Shown here piece after piece: positions 55,335 to 63,873 of a stretch of 64,000 nt of DNA. The notes beneath the pieces were generated by a model. It was not told the DNA's origin. It saw only the letters and a program-made list of their open reading frames with translations, and did not search any database. Position numbers and translations under genes: made by a program. Numbering within the stretch: the stretch's first letter is position 1; every line of letters starts with the position of its first letter. This DNA comes from JAGLOK01 sp963675575 (GTDB lineage Bacteria > Bacillota > Clostridia > Christensenellales > UMGS416): the NCBI GenBank assembly GCA_963675575.1, contig OY776378.1:806001-870000 (forward strand), written 5' to 3'.

Positions 55335-55593
55335 TATTATCAAAAGGATGCAGGAAGTATCGATAGAAATAGCCGGGAAATATGATATTAAAAATATTGA
55401 CTTGGAAATAAAAGAAGATTCTGAAATAAATATCTTTGTAGAATTTAACAAAGAGGATGTTTCGCTATTTAAGATAGGTGGAATTAAAGTTGATTTTGAA
55501 GATGCTCTGGGTAAAAAAGTAAATGTTTATCATGCACCATTAAAGGATGATACGGATTTCCCGGACTTGAAAGCAATAAGAATATTTCAATAA
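55327..55593 (+). CDS. small protein with weak MNT-nucleotidyltransferase-like motifs
   Basis: The 88-residue protein overlaps the yoeB end by 8 bp. The segment SLFKIGGIKVDFEDALGKKV, ending VNVYHAP, resembles the second half of minimal nucleotidyltransferases (MntA-type), but the catalytic GSxxR and DxD motifs are missing. It may be a relic or a non-catalytic partner of the toxin-antitoxin pair. No start problem: ATG at 55327 with AGAATGTGGACGC upstream, probably coupled. The family is not recognised with certainty. Confidence 0.6.
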   Translation: MSDIIKRMQEVSIEIAGKYDIKNIDLEIKEDSEINIFVEFNKEDVSLFKIGGIKVDFEDALGKKVNVYHAPLKDDTDFPDLKAIRIFQ

Positions 55594-55605
55594 ATGATCT
55601 ATGTA

Positions 55606-55643
55606 AAGAGGTTAGGTATGAAATGTATACCTAACCTCTTTTG
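55606..55643 (+). terminator. strong terminator after the toxin-antitoxin block
   Basis: A perfect 14-bp stem (AAGAGGTTAGGTAT 55606-55619, ATACCTAACCTCTT 55627-55640) with a 7-base loop is followed by TTG. It isolates the yefM-yoeB operon from the relaxase region. Confidence 0.8.
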
Positions 55644-55689
55644 TATTATATAAATGAAAATAGGTGTGATAAATGATAATTGGGAGTAA

Positions 55690-55740
55690 TCATGGTTATG
55701 AAATGCGACAAGAAGTCGCTTACACTTCGCGTTGTTTGAG
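55690..55740. other. candidate origin of transfer (oriT)
   Basis: In the gap before the relaxase gene, a GCGAC-AAGAA-GTCGC inverted repeat (55705-55719) is followed by TTACACTTCGCGTTG. A short inverted repeat beside a non-palindromic stretch, just upstream of the relaxase, is the usual layout of an origin of transfer. No nick site can be proved from the sequence. Confidence 0.4.
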
Positions 55741-55776
55741 ATATGCCAAGTTATTTAAGAATACGGAGGTGATATT

Positions 55777-57042
55777 ATCGTATATAATCAACTATACCTG
55801 CCTCCGTCGAAACCCGGATTAAATAGATATCTGGGCAATTATATTTCATACATAGCAAAGAACAGCAAATCGAAAGTTGTAAAAAACCGAGGTATGGAAC
55901 ACGGACTTTTCGGGTGCATTGAAGGCAACTATCTTCCGGTAAATATCCAAGAGCTTAATAAGACAATAAAATATGTGAGAGGAAAATCACAAAAAGACAG
56001 ATGTGTTCTGTATCACGGGTTTCTGTCGCTATCTTCGGAAGAAGTAGTATCACAAGGGTACAAAGCAAGAAGCAAGTGGAAAGACCTTCTTGCCGATAAA
56101 ATGAATGATGTGGCCAAGGCGAATAATATAAAGCGGGAAAACCTTGAATGGATAGCGGCATATCACATGAAAAAAGACCAAAGCCATTGCCATCTTATAT
56201 TCTGGGATAAAAATCAGGAGATAAAAGACCCATATCTGCCTAATTATATATTTGATAAAAAAATGGAATGGATAAGAGGGCAATTCGCAAAAGAAATATT
56301 CCACGATCTATTTAAAGAATTATATAACCAGAAGGATGAAGCGTTTAAAGACTTGAAATCAGAGCTTCATCCTTTTTTTTATGAGTTCAATTCGATAATA
56401 AACAACATGAATGAAAAAGAAATCAAAAACATAAAGGAAACACTCTCTGCTATATCGTCCGATTATGCCAACGAAGAGATGATAAATCCTAAATTCTCGG
56501 ATAATCAATTACAAAATATCGCACAAATAATATTGAGTATAAAAGATATTGTTCCGAAAAAAGGAGCTTTGAAATATGAATACATGCCAAAGGATATAAA
56601 AGAGCAGATAGATAAAGCTTCAATGAATATCATAGAATCGAACGCCGCATGCAAATCAAATTATCATTCATATCTTAAAGCGGCAGAAGAAGTAAGGAAG
56701 ATTTATGCTGATACTCCCGAAAGTTTGGAAGATGCCAGAGAGTATGCGAAAGCTGTAATTCTTAAAAGTATCGGAAATAGGATTTTAAATGCAGTAAAGC
56801 AGCTATCAAATCTCGAAAGGAATATTGATAAACAAGAGTGGACGGAAAAGCATGAGGTATATAAGCGTGAAATAGCAGAAGATTTGATATTGAGTATTGT
56901 ATTTATGTTAAGCCGTGGGTTAAGCAGCAACAGAGCTAAAATCGGCAGACTGAAAAACAGCGAATTATCAAAACAGGCAAAGATTGAGCTCGCCAGAAAA
57001 CTTGAAATCAAATCTTTGGATTGGGGCCAAGATGAAAGGTAA
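55777..57042 (+). CDS. MobP/MobL-type relaxase, probably with a non-canonical start codon
   Basis: About 421 residues run from ATC 55777. Conserved relaxase segments are QLYLPPSKPGLNRYLGNY, FGCIEGNYLP, CVLYHGFLSLS, WIAAYHMKKDQSHCHLIFW (metal-binding His residues) and WIRGQFAKEIF. The first ATG (55894) would remove the conserved LPPSKPGLNRYLGNY block, yet no ATG, GTG or TTG exists in frame upstream before the stop at 55756. GGAGGT at 55765-55770 precedes ATT (55774) and ATC (55777). ATC has the better spacing. The enzyme would nick oriT and lead the strand into the recipient. Confidence 0.85.
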   Translation: MVYNQLYLPPSKPGLNRYLGNYISYIAKNSKSKVVKNRGMEHGLFGCIEGNYLPVNIQELNKTIKYVRGKSQKDRCVLYHGFLSLSSEEVVSQGYKARSKWKDLLADKMNDVAKANNIKRENLEWIAAYHMKKDQSHCHLIFWDKNQEIKDPYLPNYIFDKKMEWIRGQFAKEIFHDLFKELYNQKDEAFKDLKSELHPFFYEFNSIINNMNEKEIKNIKETLSAISSDYANEEMINPKFSDNQLQNIAQIILSIKDIVPKKGALKYEYMPKDIKEQIDKASMNIIESNAACKSNYHSYLKAAEEVRKIYADTPESLEDAREYAKAVILKSIGNRILNAVKQLSNLERNIDKQEWTEKHEVYKREIAEDLILSIVFMLSRGLSSNRAKIGRLKNSELSKQAKIELARKLEIKSLDWGQDER

Positions 57043-57051
57043 GGAGTAGCT

Positions 57052-57534
57052 ATGGACAAAAAAGAATATGAGAAACTGACTAGATTATATAAAAGCGCAC
57101 CCGAGCTTAAAGTAATAGGTCTAAGTTCCGGATATAAAACCCTGCTTGAATATAATGATATGGTTCTCGCAATGAAAAGATTCAATAACAGGGGCATAGA
57201 GCACGAATTTGAGTTTGTTACATGGCGTAAAGGAACAAATGGTGGAATGTGCTGGGGGCATTACACTGCGAACTTTGATTCTGCAAAAGAAGATTTTGTG
57301 AAAAGAAGCGAATTAATAGAATCCGCACGCATATTTAACAATGATGAATTATCTGTGATATACAAAGGGCTTGTAGAAGGAACGCTGGCTTCTAATTTGG
57401 ATTTAGATACCAGAGGACAGATGGAAATACTCGCGGAAAGGATATTTGAATTCAACTACAAGAATATAAATTTAACCGAAGACAAGGATATATCTGATGA
57501 ATGCATGGAAGGAGAGGAAGAGATTGAAATATGA
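57052..57534 (+). CDS. unrecognised protein of the transfer operon
   Basis: The 160-residue protein lies between relaxase and coupling-protein genes and overlaps the latter by 4 bp. It has helical N-terminal residues (KKEYEKLTRLYKSAPELK), a central FEFVTWRKGTNGGMCWGHY segment and an acidic C-terminus (DECMEGEEEIEI). There is no signal or membrane segment. It is probably a soluble mating accessory protein, inferred from position only; I do not recognise a family. Confidence 0.6.
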   Translation: MDKKEYEKLTRLYKSAPELKVIGLSSGYKTLLEYNDMVLAMKRFNNRGIEHEFEFVTWRKGTNGGMCWGHYTANFDSAKEDFVKRSELIESARIFNNDELSVIYKGLVEGTLASNLDLDTRGQMEILAERIFEFNYKNINLTEDKDISDECMEGEEEIEI

Positions 57535-59432
57535 AAAAGAAAATATTGCTTCTACTTGTATTACTGCCGGCAGGGCTAATTATTAATGCTTACTTATCCG
57601 TCATTGTAAATATGAGCATAAAAAACAAAGCTCTGGAGTTGGATAAAATGAGGATAAATAGTTGCATCAGCATCATAACGGCTGACAAAACAACTCAGCT
57701 GTTTTTTTTATGCTTCTTTGCATTAGTTGTTCTATGTGTTCTTGTGCTGTTGTTTTATAACGCGGACAAAACATATGAAACGGAATTGAAAAAGATAACG
57801 GATAAAGTTTCTACACCGGTTCCTGCGGGACAGAAACAGCATGGCTCTGCAGAGTGGATGAAAATGATGGATTTTGATAAGTATTTCGACTCATACATTT
57901 TAAAGAAAGACAACTTGTTAAAAAGCTCTTTCCCTGAGAAAGGTGGGACTGTTATTGGAATGAATAAAAAGGGTAATCTGAAAGAAAAACTATATTATAT
58001 CGGAGATGATATACATACGCTTTGTATAGGTTCGACCAGAAGCGGTAAGAGCAGAAATGTCGTTCTTCCAAGCATAGGTTTTATTGGCTTATCGGGAGAG
58101 AGTATGATAATCAGTGACCCTAAAAGCGAGCTGTTTCAATACACTTATCCTTTCCTTGAAAGTTTGGGCTATGAAGTGATAGCGCTCGACTTTAAGAATC
58201 CGTTGAAAAGCAGCAGATACAACTTTCTTCAAAATGTCATAGATGCAATAAATGAGGAAAATATGCCGAAAGCTATTGATTATGCATGGGATATTACGAA
58301 CTCTCTTGTAGGTAAGGCAAAAGGTGAAAGGATATGGAACGATGGAGAAGCGGCTGTTATGGCAAGCAGTATTTTATGTGTGGTTTATGACAATAAGGAT
58401 AAGCCGGAATATCAGAACCTGACCAATGTATATTATTTCATCGCCAACATGTGCCATTTAACAGAAAAGAGCATGCCTTTAAACAGATATATGAAAACTC
58501 TTGACGATACACATCCTGCAAAAGCATTGCTTGGGATATCGGATGTGGCACCCTCACGCACGAGGGGTTCATTTTTTACCGCGGCGCTTACAACTCTTAG
58601 ACTGTTTACTAATCCATACATATATTCAATGACATGTGCAAGTGATTTCAAACCTGAAGATACGGGGAGAACAAAAAGAGCTATATTTATAATTCTCCCT
58701 GATGAAAAGGAGACATATTATTCATTGGCAAGTCTTTTTGTATCACAGCATTATGAATTGCTTGTCAATGTAGCGGACAGCAGGGGTGGCAGGCTTGAAA
58801 GAAGGGTAAATTTCATTCTTGATGAGTTCGGTAACTTTACCGAGATACCGTCGTTTGCAAATAAGCTTACAGTAGGTGCAGGCAGAGGAATACGCTTTAA
58901 TCTGTTTGTACAGTCGCTGACTCAGATAGAAGAAAAGTACGGAAGAGAAAACGCCTCTACTATAAAAGGCAACTGTGCGATATGGATATACCTATGTGCC
59001 GATGATATTCATACATTGGACGAGATAAGCAAAAGGCTTGGGAATTATACGATAGCGTCACATTCTAAAAGCAGTTCATATGGAAAACATTCATCGGGTA
59101 GTTCATCGACAAGCATAAACCTGACAGGAAGGGCGTTACTCACACCGGATGAAGTAAGGATGATTGACAGGCCATATAGTTTAATTACATCCCGTAACAA
59201 TCCTGCCATTTTTAATGCGCCGGATTTATCAAAGTATATGTTTAATGAATTATTCGTCTTGGGAGGTGAAGAACACAATATTCAAATAAGAGCAGAACGT
59301 GAAAGTAACAGGCCGGAAAGAACCAAAGACCAATGTGATATAAAACTATGGGGCATTTGGAACAGATTCAACAGCACAGCTAATTACTATCACGAACAAA
59401 AAGCGGGATATTATCCTGCTGAATTAGATTAA
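57531..59432 (+). CDS. type IV secretion coupling ATPase, VirD4/TraG
   Basis: The 633-residue protein has two N-terminal membrane segments (residues ~4-27 and ~55-78), then a VirD4-type ATPase: Walker A CIGSTRSGKSRNVVLPS, ISDPKSELFQYTYPFLESLG, Walker B region FILDEFGNFTEIPSF and GRGIRFNLFVQSLTQIEEKYG. It brings the relaxase-DNA complex to the secretion channel. ATG 57531 overlaps the previous gene, so it is part of the same transfer operon. Confidence 0.94.
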   Translation: MKKKILLLLVLLPAGLIINAYLSVIVNMSIKNKALELDKMRINSCISIITADKTTQLFFLCFFALVVLCVLVLLFYNADKTYETELKKITDKVSTPVPAGQKQHGSAEWMKMMDFDKYFDSYILKKDNLLKSSFPEKGGTVIGMNKKGNLKEKLYYIGDDIHTLCIGSTRSGKSRNVVLPSIGFIGLSGESMIISDPKSELFQYTYPFLESLGYEVIALDFKNPLKSSRYNFLQNVIDAINEENMPKAIDYAWDITNSLVGKAKGERIWNDGEAAVMASSILCVVYDNKDKPEYQNLTNVYYFIANMCHLTEKSMPLNRYMKTLDDTHPAKALLGISDVAPSRTRGSFFTAALTTLRLFTNPYIYSMTCASDFKPEDTGRTKRAIFIILPDEKETYYSLASLFVSQHYELLVNVADSRGGRLERRVNFILDEFGNFTEIPSFANKLTVGAGRGIRFNLFVQSLTQIEEKYGRENASTIKGNCAIWIYLCADDIHTLDEISKRLGNYTIASHSKSSSYGKHSSGSSSTSINLTGRALLTPDEVRMIDRPYSLITSRNNPAIFNAPDLSKYMFNELFVLGGEEHNIQIRAERESNRPERTKDQCDIKLWGIWNRFNSTANYYHEQKAGYYPAELD

Positions 59433-59445
59433 CTTGGAGGAAAGT

Positions 59446-59787
59446 ATGATAAAGAAAATATCAAAGAAAACAAGAAAACTTGCAATAGCAATTACTACAT
59501 TCTTAACAACCATTTTTACAAAGACAACAGCATTTGCATCGGATTTCAACAATTCGATGCTTGCAACAGGCACGGAAGCTCTGATCAGCGACCTCACAAA
59601 ATGGCTAATGATACTAGCACCAATCGTGACAGTTCTTTTAGTTGTGTATTATCTTATCCGTAAATCGGCGGCAGATGAGATGGAATCGAAGAAATGGAAC
59701 AACAGGATTGTGGTTTCGCTTGTATGTTGTGTGGGCGCTGTGCTGGCTAGTGCGATTGTGAATTTGTTGGTGGGATATTATCAATGA
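59446..59787 (+). CDS. Maff2-like small membrane protein of the transfer system
   Basis: The 113-residue protein has an N-terminal basic stretch and signal-like segment (AIAITTFLTTIF, TKTTAFAS), then two membrane helices (LMILAPIVTVLLVVYYLI; IVVSLVCCVGAVLASAIV). This is the usual arrangement of VirB2/TrbC-like or Maff2 proteins next to VirD4. ATG 59446 follows TTGGAGGAAAGT; an in-frame TTG at 59434 is rejected. It is probably a pilin-like or channel component. The backbone normally continues directly into the TrbL-like gene, but here cargo intervenes. Confidence 0.78.
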   Translation: MIKKISKKTRKLAIAITTFLTTIFTKTTAFASDFNNSMLATGTEALISDLTKWLMILAPIVTVLLVVYYLIRKSAADEMESKKWNNRIVVSLVCCVGAVLASAIVNLLVGYYQ

Positions 59788-59934
59788 CAATAAATGCTAT
59801 AAATTGCTTTATATGAGTGGGAAAGAATGATATGATGTAGAATATAATAAGAAAATAGGATGTTGGTAATTAAATAAAAAATTAAGGCAATCAATAATTA
59901 CGAATTTTAATTTAAGATAATAATAGAGGTTGAT

Positions 59935-62031
59935 ATGTTTAATATACCGAAGTCTGAATTAATAAAAATTATAATTGACCAATTTCCTTATCCAGAAATT
60001 CGTGAGAATTTCTCGATTAAGCAAAGCACTAAAATTAGTAGCAGATTAAATAGTTATAAAAAAAGTGATTTGCTTGATTTCATTTCAACTAAAGCTTCAG
60101 CACTTAGCAAGCTTCAAATAATAAACGATTCATATCCTTTTAACGGATCTCCGTCATTATATATTCTCACTTATGAAAATAAAAATATTGATACTATTAT
60201 AAAAGAGAAGGAAATTGAATTCCCTGAAAAAAGTAAACTGATTAGTGTTATTTTTAGAGGCGAAGTAAATCAAATTAATAATGATATAAAAGAGATGGTA
60301 ATACAGTATAAAAAAAGAGTTGAATATATTATTGCAGATAGAGAATCGGATCGTTTGGGAGAAATTGACTTTGTTGAAAGTTTAGAAACGGCAATCATGT
60401 GGTTTTTCGACGGAGTTATTAGATATGCAATTTTAGCAACATCAGATTATTTTTCTGTAAAAGGCATTGTACATACTGTGTCAATGTTATCAGAATATAC
60501 TCTGCAATTTTCTATTATTGATGAAGGTATGTTAATGCAGTTGCAAGCAAATAGTAAGTTATCAAATGCTTCTTTTAGTCTTATTTCAAGTAAAAGCAAT
60601 GACTTTTTAGATGTGCGTTCAATTACGATATTTGATGACGAATTGAGTGAGAGAACAGTTTTTAAAGAATTAAACGAATCTAAATGCAGAGAACAATATT
60701 CAGCATTTATGAAAAAAAATGATTATGTAACTACAGGGATCGGTTTAAGCAGAAGGAATGCAAAAGTATGGACACCGGCGAAATTGAAAAAAATTGAAGT
60801 ATTCCGAATAGCGAAAAAAATAATAGAGAAATTAACCCAAGAAACTGTACGACTGGATTTGTCTATAGAATCAGAATCATACCGGTATTTCCTGTTACTT
60901 AATGCAGATACATTTAATAAAATCAGACTTAATCGATTAGAAATTGAATTTTACTCAAAGCTTCTATCTTATATATATATATCATTTAGTACCCAGGAAA
61001 AAGCACTTACTGTGGATAGAGATTTTCTATATTCTTTAGTTAAACATAGTAAAAGATTTGGAATGAATTTAATATTTGAATATGAATGTGAAAATTGTGG
61101 CAGGAGCATATATAAATGCAAAAATTGTAGCAGTTTATTAATTGATGAAAGCGAACTGCTGAACTCGAAACTAATATGCAAATCATGCAAGAGCAGCACA
61201 AATATTGATGATTTCAAGTGTGAATGCGGTGCGACTATTGAGATGAATGATTTTCTTAATCATATATTTATTTACCCTGATTTAGAAACAATAATAGAAA
61301 TTAAAGATGTGCTGAATAGTAAAGTTAGAGACATTGTAGATTTTAATTATTTTGTATTCTCTTTTAGTCAAATAAAAATCATTGAGAATAGTGTGGCGGA
61401 TAATTGGAAAGAAATGCATCTTCATGACCTGAAAAAATGGGTAACTTTGGGTAAAATTAATACTATTGTAATTGGTAAACAAGACGAAAGGAGAATAAGA
61501 GGGTATTTAAGTAAAGCAAAAGAGAAATGCCCTATTAAAGATTACCATCCCAGAGAATCGGATTGCATTATATGTAAAAGCAAGACATTATCAGAGAGCG
61601 ATTTGAAATCAGGTAACATTTGTCTGCTAAGGCTTTATGGTCTTGCTATAGAAGAGTTTTTTAATGGCATACATCATGGAAATGAGGAGGCAGATATTAG
61701 TTATGTTGACGAGTTTCTAGAGAGTGGAGATGAATTGAGAATAGGAATTCACTTTAAGAGTAAAGCTAATGTGAAAAAAGAAGTCGGAAGAGGAAATGAA
61801 TTTATTAAAGGAGTAATGTCACAATTTGTCTATTCGTTGTATATGACTAAAGTTGGAACATTTAATTTTAACGTTATTGGAGTGTCAATACCTAATATTA
61901 TTGAAAAAAACATGAGGAATTCGTTTATTGAAGTTTCAAAACTATTTAATACTGACTTTATTTGTTTGGAGGAACCAGATTGGATTAAAATTGTAGCTAA
62001 GGCAGAAGAAAATATAATTTTGGATTCATAA
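59935..62031 (+). CDS. unrecognised 698-residue zinc-ribbon protein, cargo of the element
   Basis: I do not recognise this protein. It is long and AT-rich, with helical N-terminal regions (1-340), then two cysteine clusters typical of zinc ribbons (Cys385/388/395/398 and Cys415/418/429/431) and a further CIIC (544-547). The C-terminus has a strand-helix-strand order like a restriction-endonuclease fold: Asp587/592, ELRIGIHFKSK (Lys608/610), helix FIKGVMSQFVYSLY, strand FNVIGVSIP. The usual Glu before the Lys reads His. GAGGTTGAT precedes the ATG. It lies between two transfer genes, so it is inserted cargo. A defence role is inferred. Confidence 0.6.
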   Translation: MFNIPKSELIKIIIDQFPYPEIRENFSIKQSTKISSRLNSYKKSDLLDFISTKASALSKLQIINDSYPFNGSPSLYILTYENKNIDTIIKEKEIEFPEKSKLISVIFRGEVNQINNDIKEMVIQYKKRVEYIIADRESDRLGEIDFVESLETAIMWFFDGVIRYAILATSDYFSVKGIVHTVSMLSEYTLQFSIIDEGMLMQLQANSKLSNASFSLISSKSNDFLDVRSITIFDDELSERTVFKELNESKCREQYSAFMKKNDYVTTGIGLSRRNAKVWTPAKLKKIEVFRIAKKIIEKLTQETVRLDLSIESESYRYFLLLNADTFNKIRLNRLEIEFYSKLLSYIYISFSTQEKALTVDRDFLYSLVKHSKRFGMNLIFEYECENCGRSIYKCKNCSSLLIDESELLNSKLICKSCKSSTNIDDFKCECGATIEMNDFLNHIFIYPDLETIIEIKDVLNSKVRDIVDFNYFVFSFSQIKIIENSVADNWKEMHLHDLKKWVTLGKINTIVIGKQDERRIRGYLSKAKEKCPIKDYHPRESDCIICKSKTLSESDLKSGNICLLRLYGLAIEEFFNGIHHGNEEADISYVDEFLESGDELRIGIHFKSKANVKKEVGRGNEFIKGVMSQFVYSLYMTKVGTFNFNVIGVSIPNIIEKNMRNSFIEVSKLFNTDFICLEEPDWIKIVAKAEENIILDS

Positions 62032-62054
62032 GTTCTTAGTATATGGAGGTTAAT

Positions 62055-62456
62055 ATGTTACAAAAAGAAATCAAGTTCATGAACGATAAAGAACTAGCAA
62101 TTCGTATGATTGAATACATTGAGCGAGTTCAGTTACTAATGGATGAGATAGGAGATTACTTAGATAGAAAGACATTGCGAATAGATCGAGAAAAAGTTCG
62201 TAATGAATATAGAAATTTAAAAGAAGACATAAAGAAAGATGCTCATTATGTAGATTTAGTAAGAAATAAGAACTACAAGAACAAGATATATTCCAATTTT
62301 TTCACACCTAGTATTTATGAAGCATCTGCTTTTGGATTTATGGTTCCAACCAATTGTTCAATTGATGGAAAGCTATTTAGCGCCCTTTATGAAGCAGAAT
62401 ATAAATTGACAAAGTACTATTCATATGAAGAGTGGAAAAATCTCGCTAATAGTTAG
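62055..62456 (+). CDS. small helical partner of the zinc-ribbon protein
   Basis: The 133-residue protein starts at ATG 62055, preceded by GGAGGTTAAT; an in-frame ATG at 62043 overlaps that site and is rejected. It has long amphipathic helices (ELAIRMIEYIERVQLLMDEI; RKTLRIDREKVRNEYRNLKE) and a tyrosine-rich end (YEAEYKLTKYYSYEEW). No membrane segment, no known motif. It follows the 698-residue gene closely and shares its AT-rich composition, so the two probably form one two-gene module. Confidence 0.6.
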   Translation: MLQKEIKFMNDKELAIRMIEYIERVQLLMDEIGDYLDRKTLRIDREKVRNEYRNLKEDIKKDAHYVDLVRNKNYKNKIYSNFFTPSIYEASAFGFMVPTNCSIDGKLFSALYEAEYKLTKYYSYEEWKNLANS

Positions 62457-62481
62457 ATGTTAGAGGAAGTGGAGGTCCCCC

Positions 62482-63318
62482 TTGGCAATAGTAATAACGA
62501 TACTTATAAGCGCAATACTGTCCGCAGCATTGCCTTTTTTAGATGATATATTAACCAGCATAGTGCCAATAGCGCTGCAAGCGGAAAACTACATGACAGC
62601 GGCAACGGGAACGAATTGGTTTAGCAGTGTGTACGATATATTCTTCTCATTCGGGATATCGGTGATAGTACTGAAATTTCTGAAAAAAGGTTTTGATACA
62701 TATGTCGGATGGACAGACGGGGATGCGGATGCAGACCCGTTTTTTATATTAACCAACTTTTTAAGAGCAATGGCAGTATCCGTATGCTTCCCCACGTTAT
62801 ATAACCTTCTTGCAGATGTGGTATCGGAGCTTACCGACCAATTGCTTGTGGCAATAGGTGCAGGTACATCAATGGACTTTGGCGCATTGGTTACAGGCAT
62901 AACAACAGCAGGTATATTTACCGGGATAGTATCGCTCATATTCTTTATCCTGTTCTTTGTACTGTATATACAGTTCCTGACCCGCGGTATAGAGATACTG
63001 ATACTGAGAATAGGAGTCCCTTTTGCGTGTGTGGGTCTAATCGACAGCGATAAAGGTGTGTTTGGGCCGTATCTGAAGAAGTTCTTTCAGTCAACAATAG
63101 CTGTGGTGATACAGATATCACTGTGCAAACTGGGTATAGGCATGATGCTCAACGGTAAGATCTTCTGGGGTATAGCGTGCATGTCCTTGGCGCTCAAAAC
63201 ACCGAGATTTTTGAGCGACTTCATACTCATGACCGGCAACGGAGGCGGAGGGATGATGAATAAGATTTACTACACATCAAGGATATACTCTATGGCAAAG
63301 GCCGTGATAAGAAAGTAG
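62482..63318 (+). CDS. TrbL/VirB6-like conjugation membrane protein
   Basis: The 278-residue polytopic protein has about six membrane helices, with segments TILISAILSAALPFLDDIL, SFGISVIVLKFLKKGFDTY, IVSLIFFILFFVLYIQFL and GVPFACVGLIDSDKGVFGP. These fit the TrbL/VirB6-type channel proteins of Gram-positive elements. It starts at TTG 62482 after GGAAGTGGAGGTCCCCC. It resumes the backbone after the cargo and is followed by small membrane proteins and VirB4. Confidence 0.85.
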   Translation: MAIVITILISAILSAALPFLDDILTSIVPIALQAENYMTAATGTNWFSSVYDIFFSFGISVIVLKFLKKGFDTYVGWTDGDADADPFFILTNFLRAMAVSVCFPTLYNLLADVVSELTDQLLVAIGAGTSMDFGALVTGITTAGIFTGIVSLIFFILFFVLYIQFLTRGIEILILRIGVPFACVGLIDSDKGVFGPYLKKFFQSTIAVVIQISLCKLGIGMMLNGKIFWGIACMSLALKTPRFLSDFILMTGNGGGGMMNKIYYTSRIYSMAKAVIRK

Positions 63319-63327
63319 GAAGAAGAT

Positions 63328-63537
63328 ATGCAAATTATTGACGAAGTATCAAAGACGGTAATCTGGCTTATAAGAGCAGGTGCCGCCTTTAGATTATGTT
63401 ACTGCCTGTTCAGGATGATATCAGCTGACGAAGATTCGGTAATGTATAAGAAGCGGGCAATGAATACGGTTGTCTTCTACATCATAGCCGAATGCGTGTG
63501 GGTGATAAAGGCAGTAATAGTGAACTATTATACATGA
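63328..63537 (+). CDS. small conjugation membrane protein
   Basis: The 69-residue protein has two predicted membrane segments (TVIWLIRAGAAFRLCYCLF; AMNTVVFYIIAECVWVIKAVI). It lies 9 bp after the TrbL-like gene and 9 bp before PrgI, with AGGAAGAAGAT at its start. Small proteins of this kind sit beside PrgI/VirB4 in related elements. The exact role is unknown. Confidence 0.72.
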   Translation: MQIIDEVSKTVIWLIRAGAAFRLCYCLFRMISADEDSVMYKKRAMNTVVFYIIAECVWVIKAVIVNYYT

Positions 63538-63546
63538 GGAGATTTT

Positions 63547-63873
63547 ATGGATGAAAATAAACTGACACTATATATACCAAACAACGTAAAAACGAAATCC
63601 GAGATATTCGAAGGATTCGGGAAACACGAGATAATCCAGACTCTTATCTCAACAGCAGCTATCATCCTGATAGCTTTTGTAATATATGGCATAAACCACA
63701 GCGTTACTTTCTTTATCGTGTTCATACTTGTAGGTATAGCCGGAAGCGTTATGTGCACCACAAAGGATAAGAATAATCAGTCGGTGTATGACCAGCTAAA
63801 AAACATGATTAGATTTGCCGGAGACCAGCAGAGATACGAATATAAATACATGAAGGAGTGGGGCGATGTTTAA
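63547..63873 (+). CDS. prgI: PrgI-family conjugation protein (VirB3-like)
   Basis: The 108-residue protein has an N-terminal LTLYIPNNVKTKSEIFEGFG, two adjacent membrane helices (TLISTAAIILIAFVIYGI; VTFFIVFILVGIAGSVM) and a cytoplasmic tail (DQLKNMIRFAGDQQRYEY). This is the typical PrgI/VirB3 layout that pairs with the VirB4 ATPase, whose gene overlaps it by 8 bp. Confidence 0.9.
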   Translation: MDENKLTLYIPNNVKTKSEIFEGFGKHEIIQTLISTAAIILIAFVIYGINHSVTFFIVFILVGIAGSVMCTTKDKNNQSVYDQLKNMIRFAGDQQRYEYKYMKEWGDV

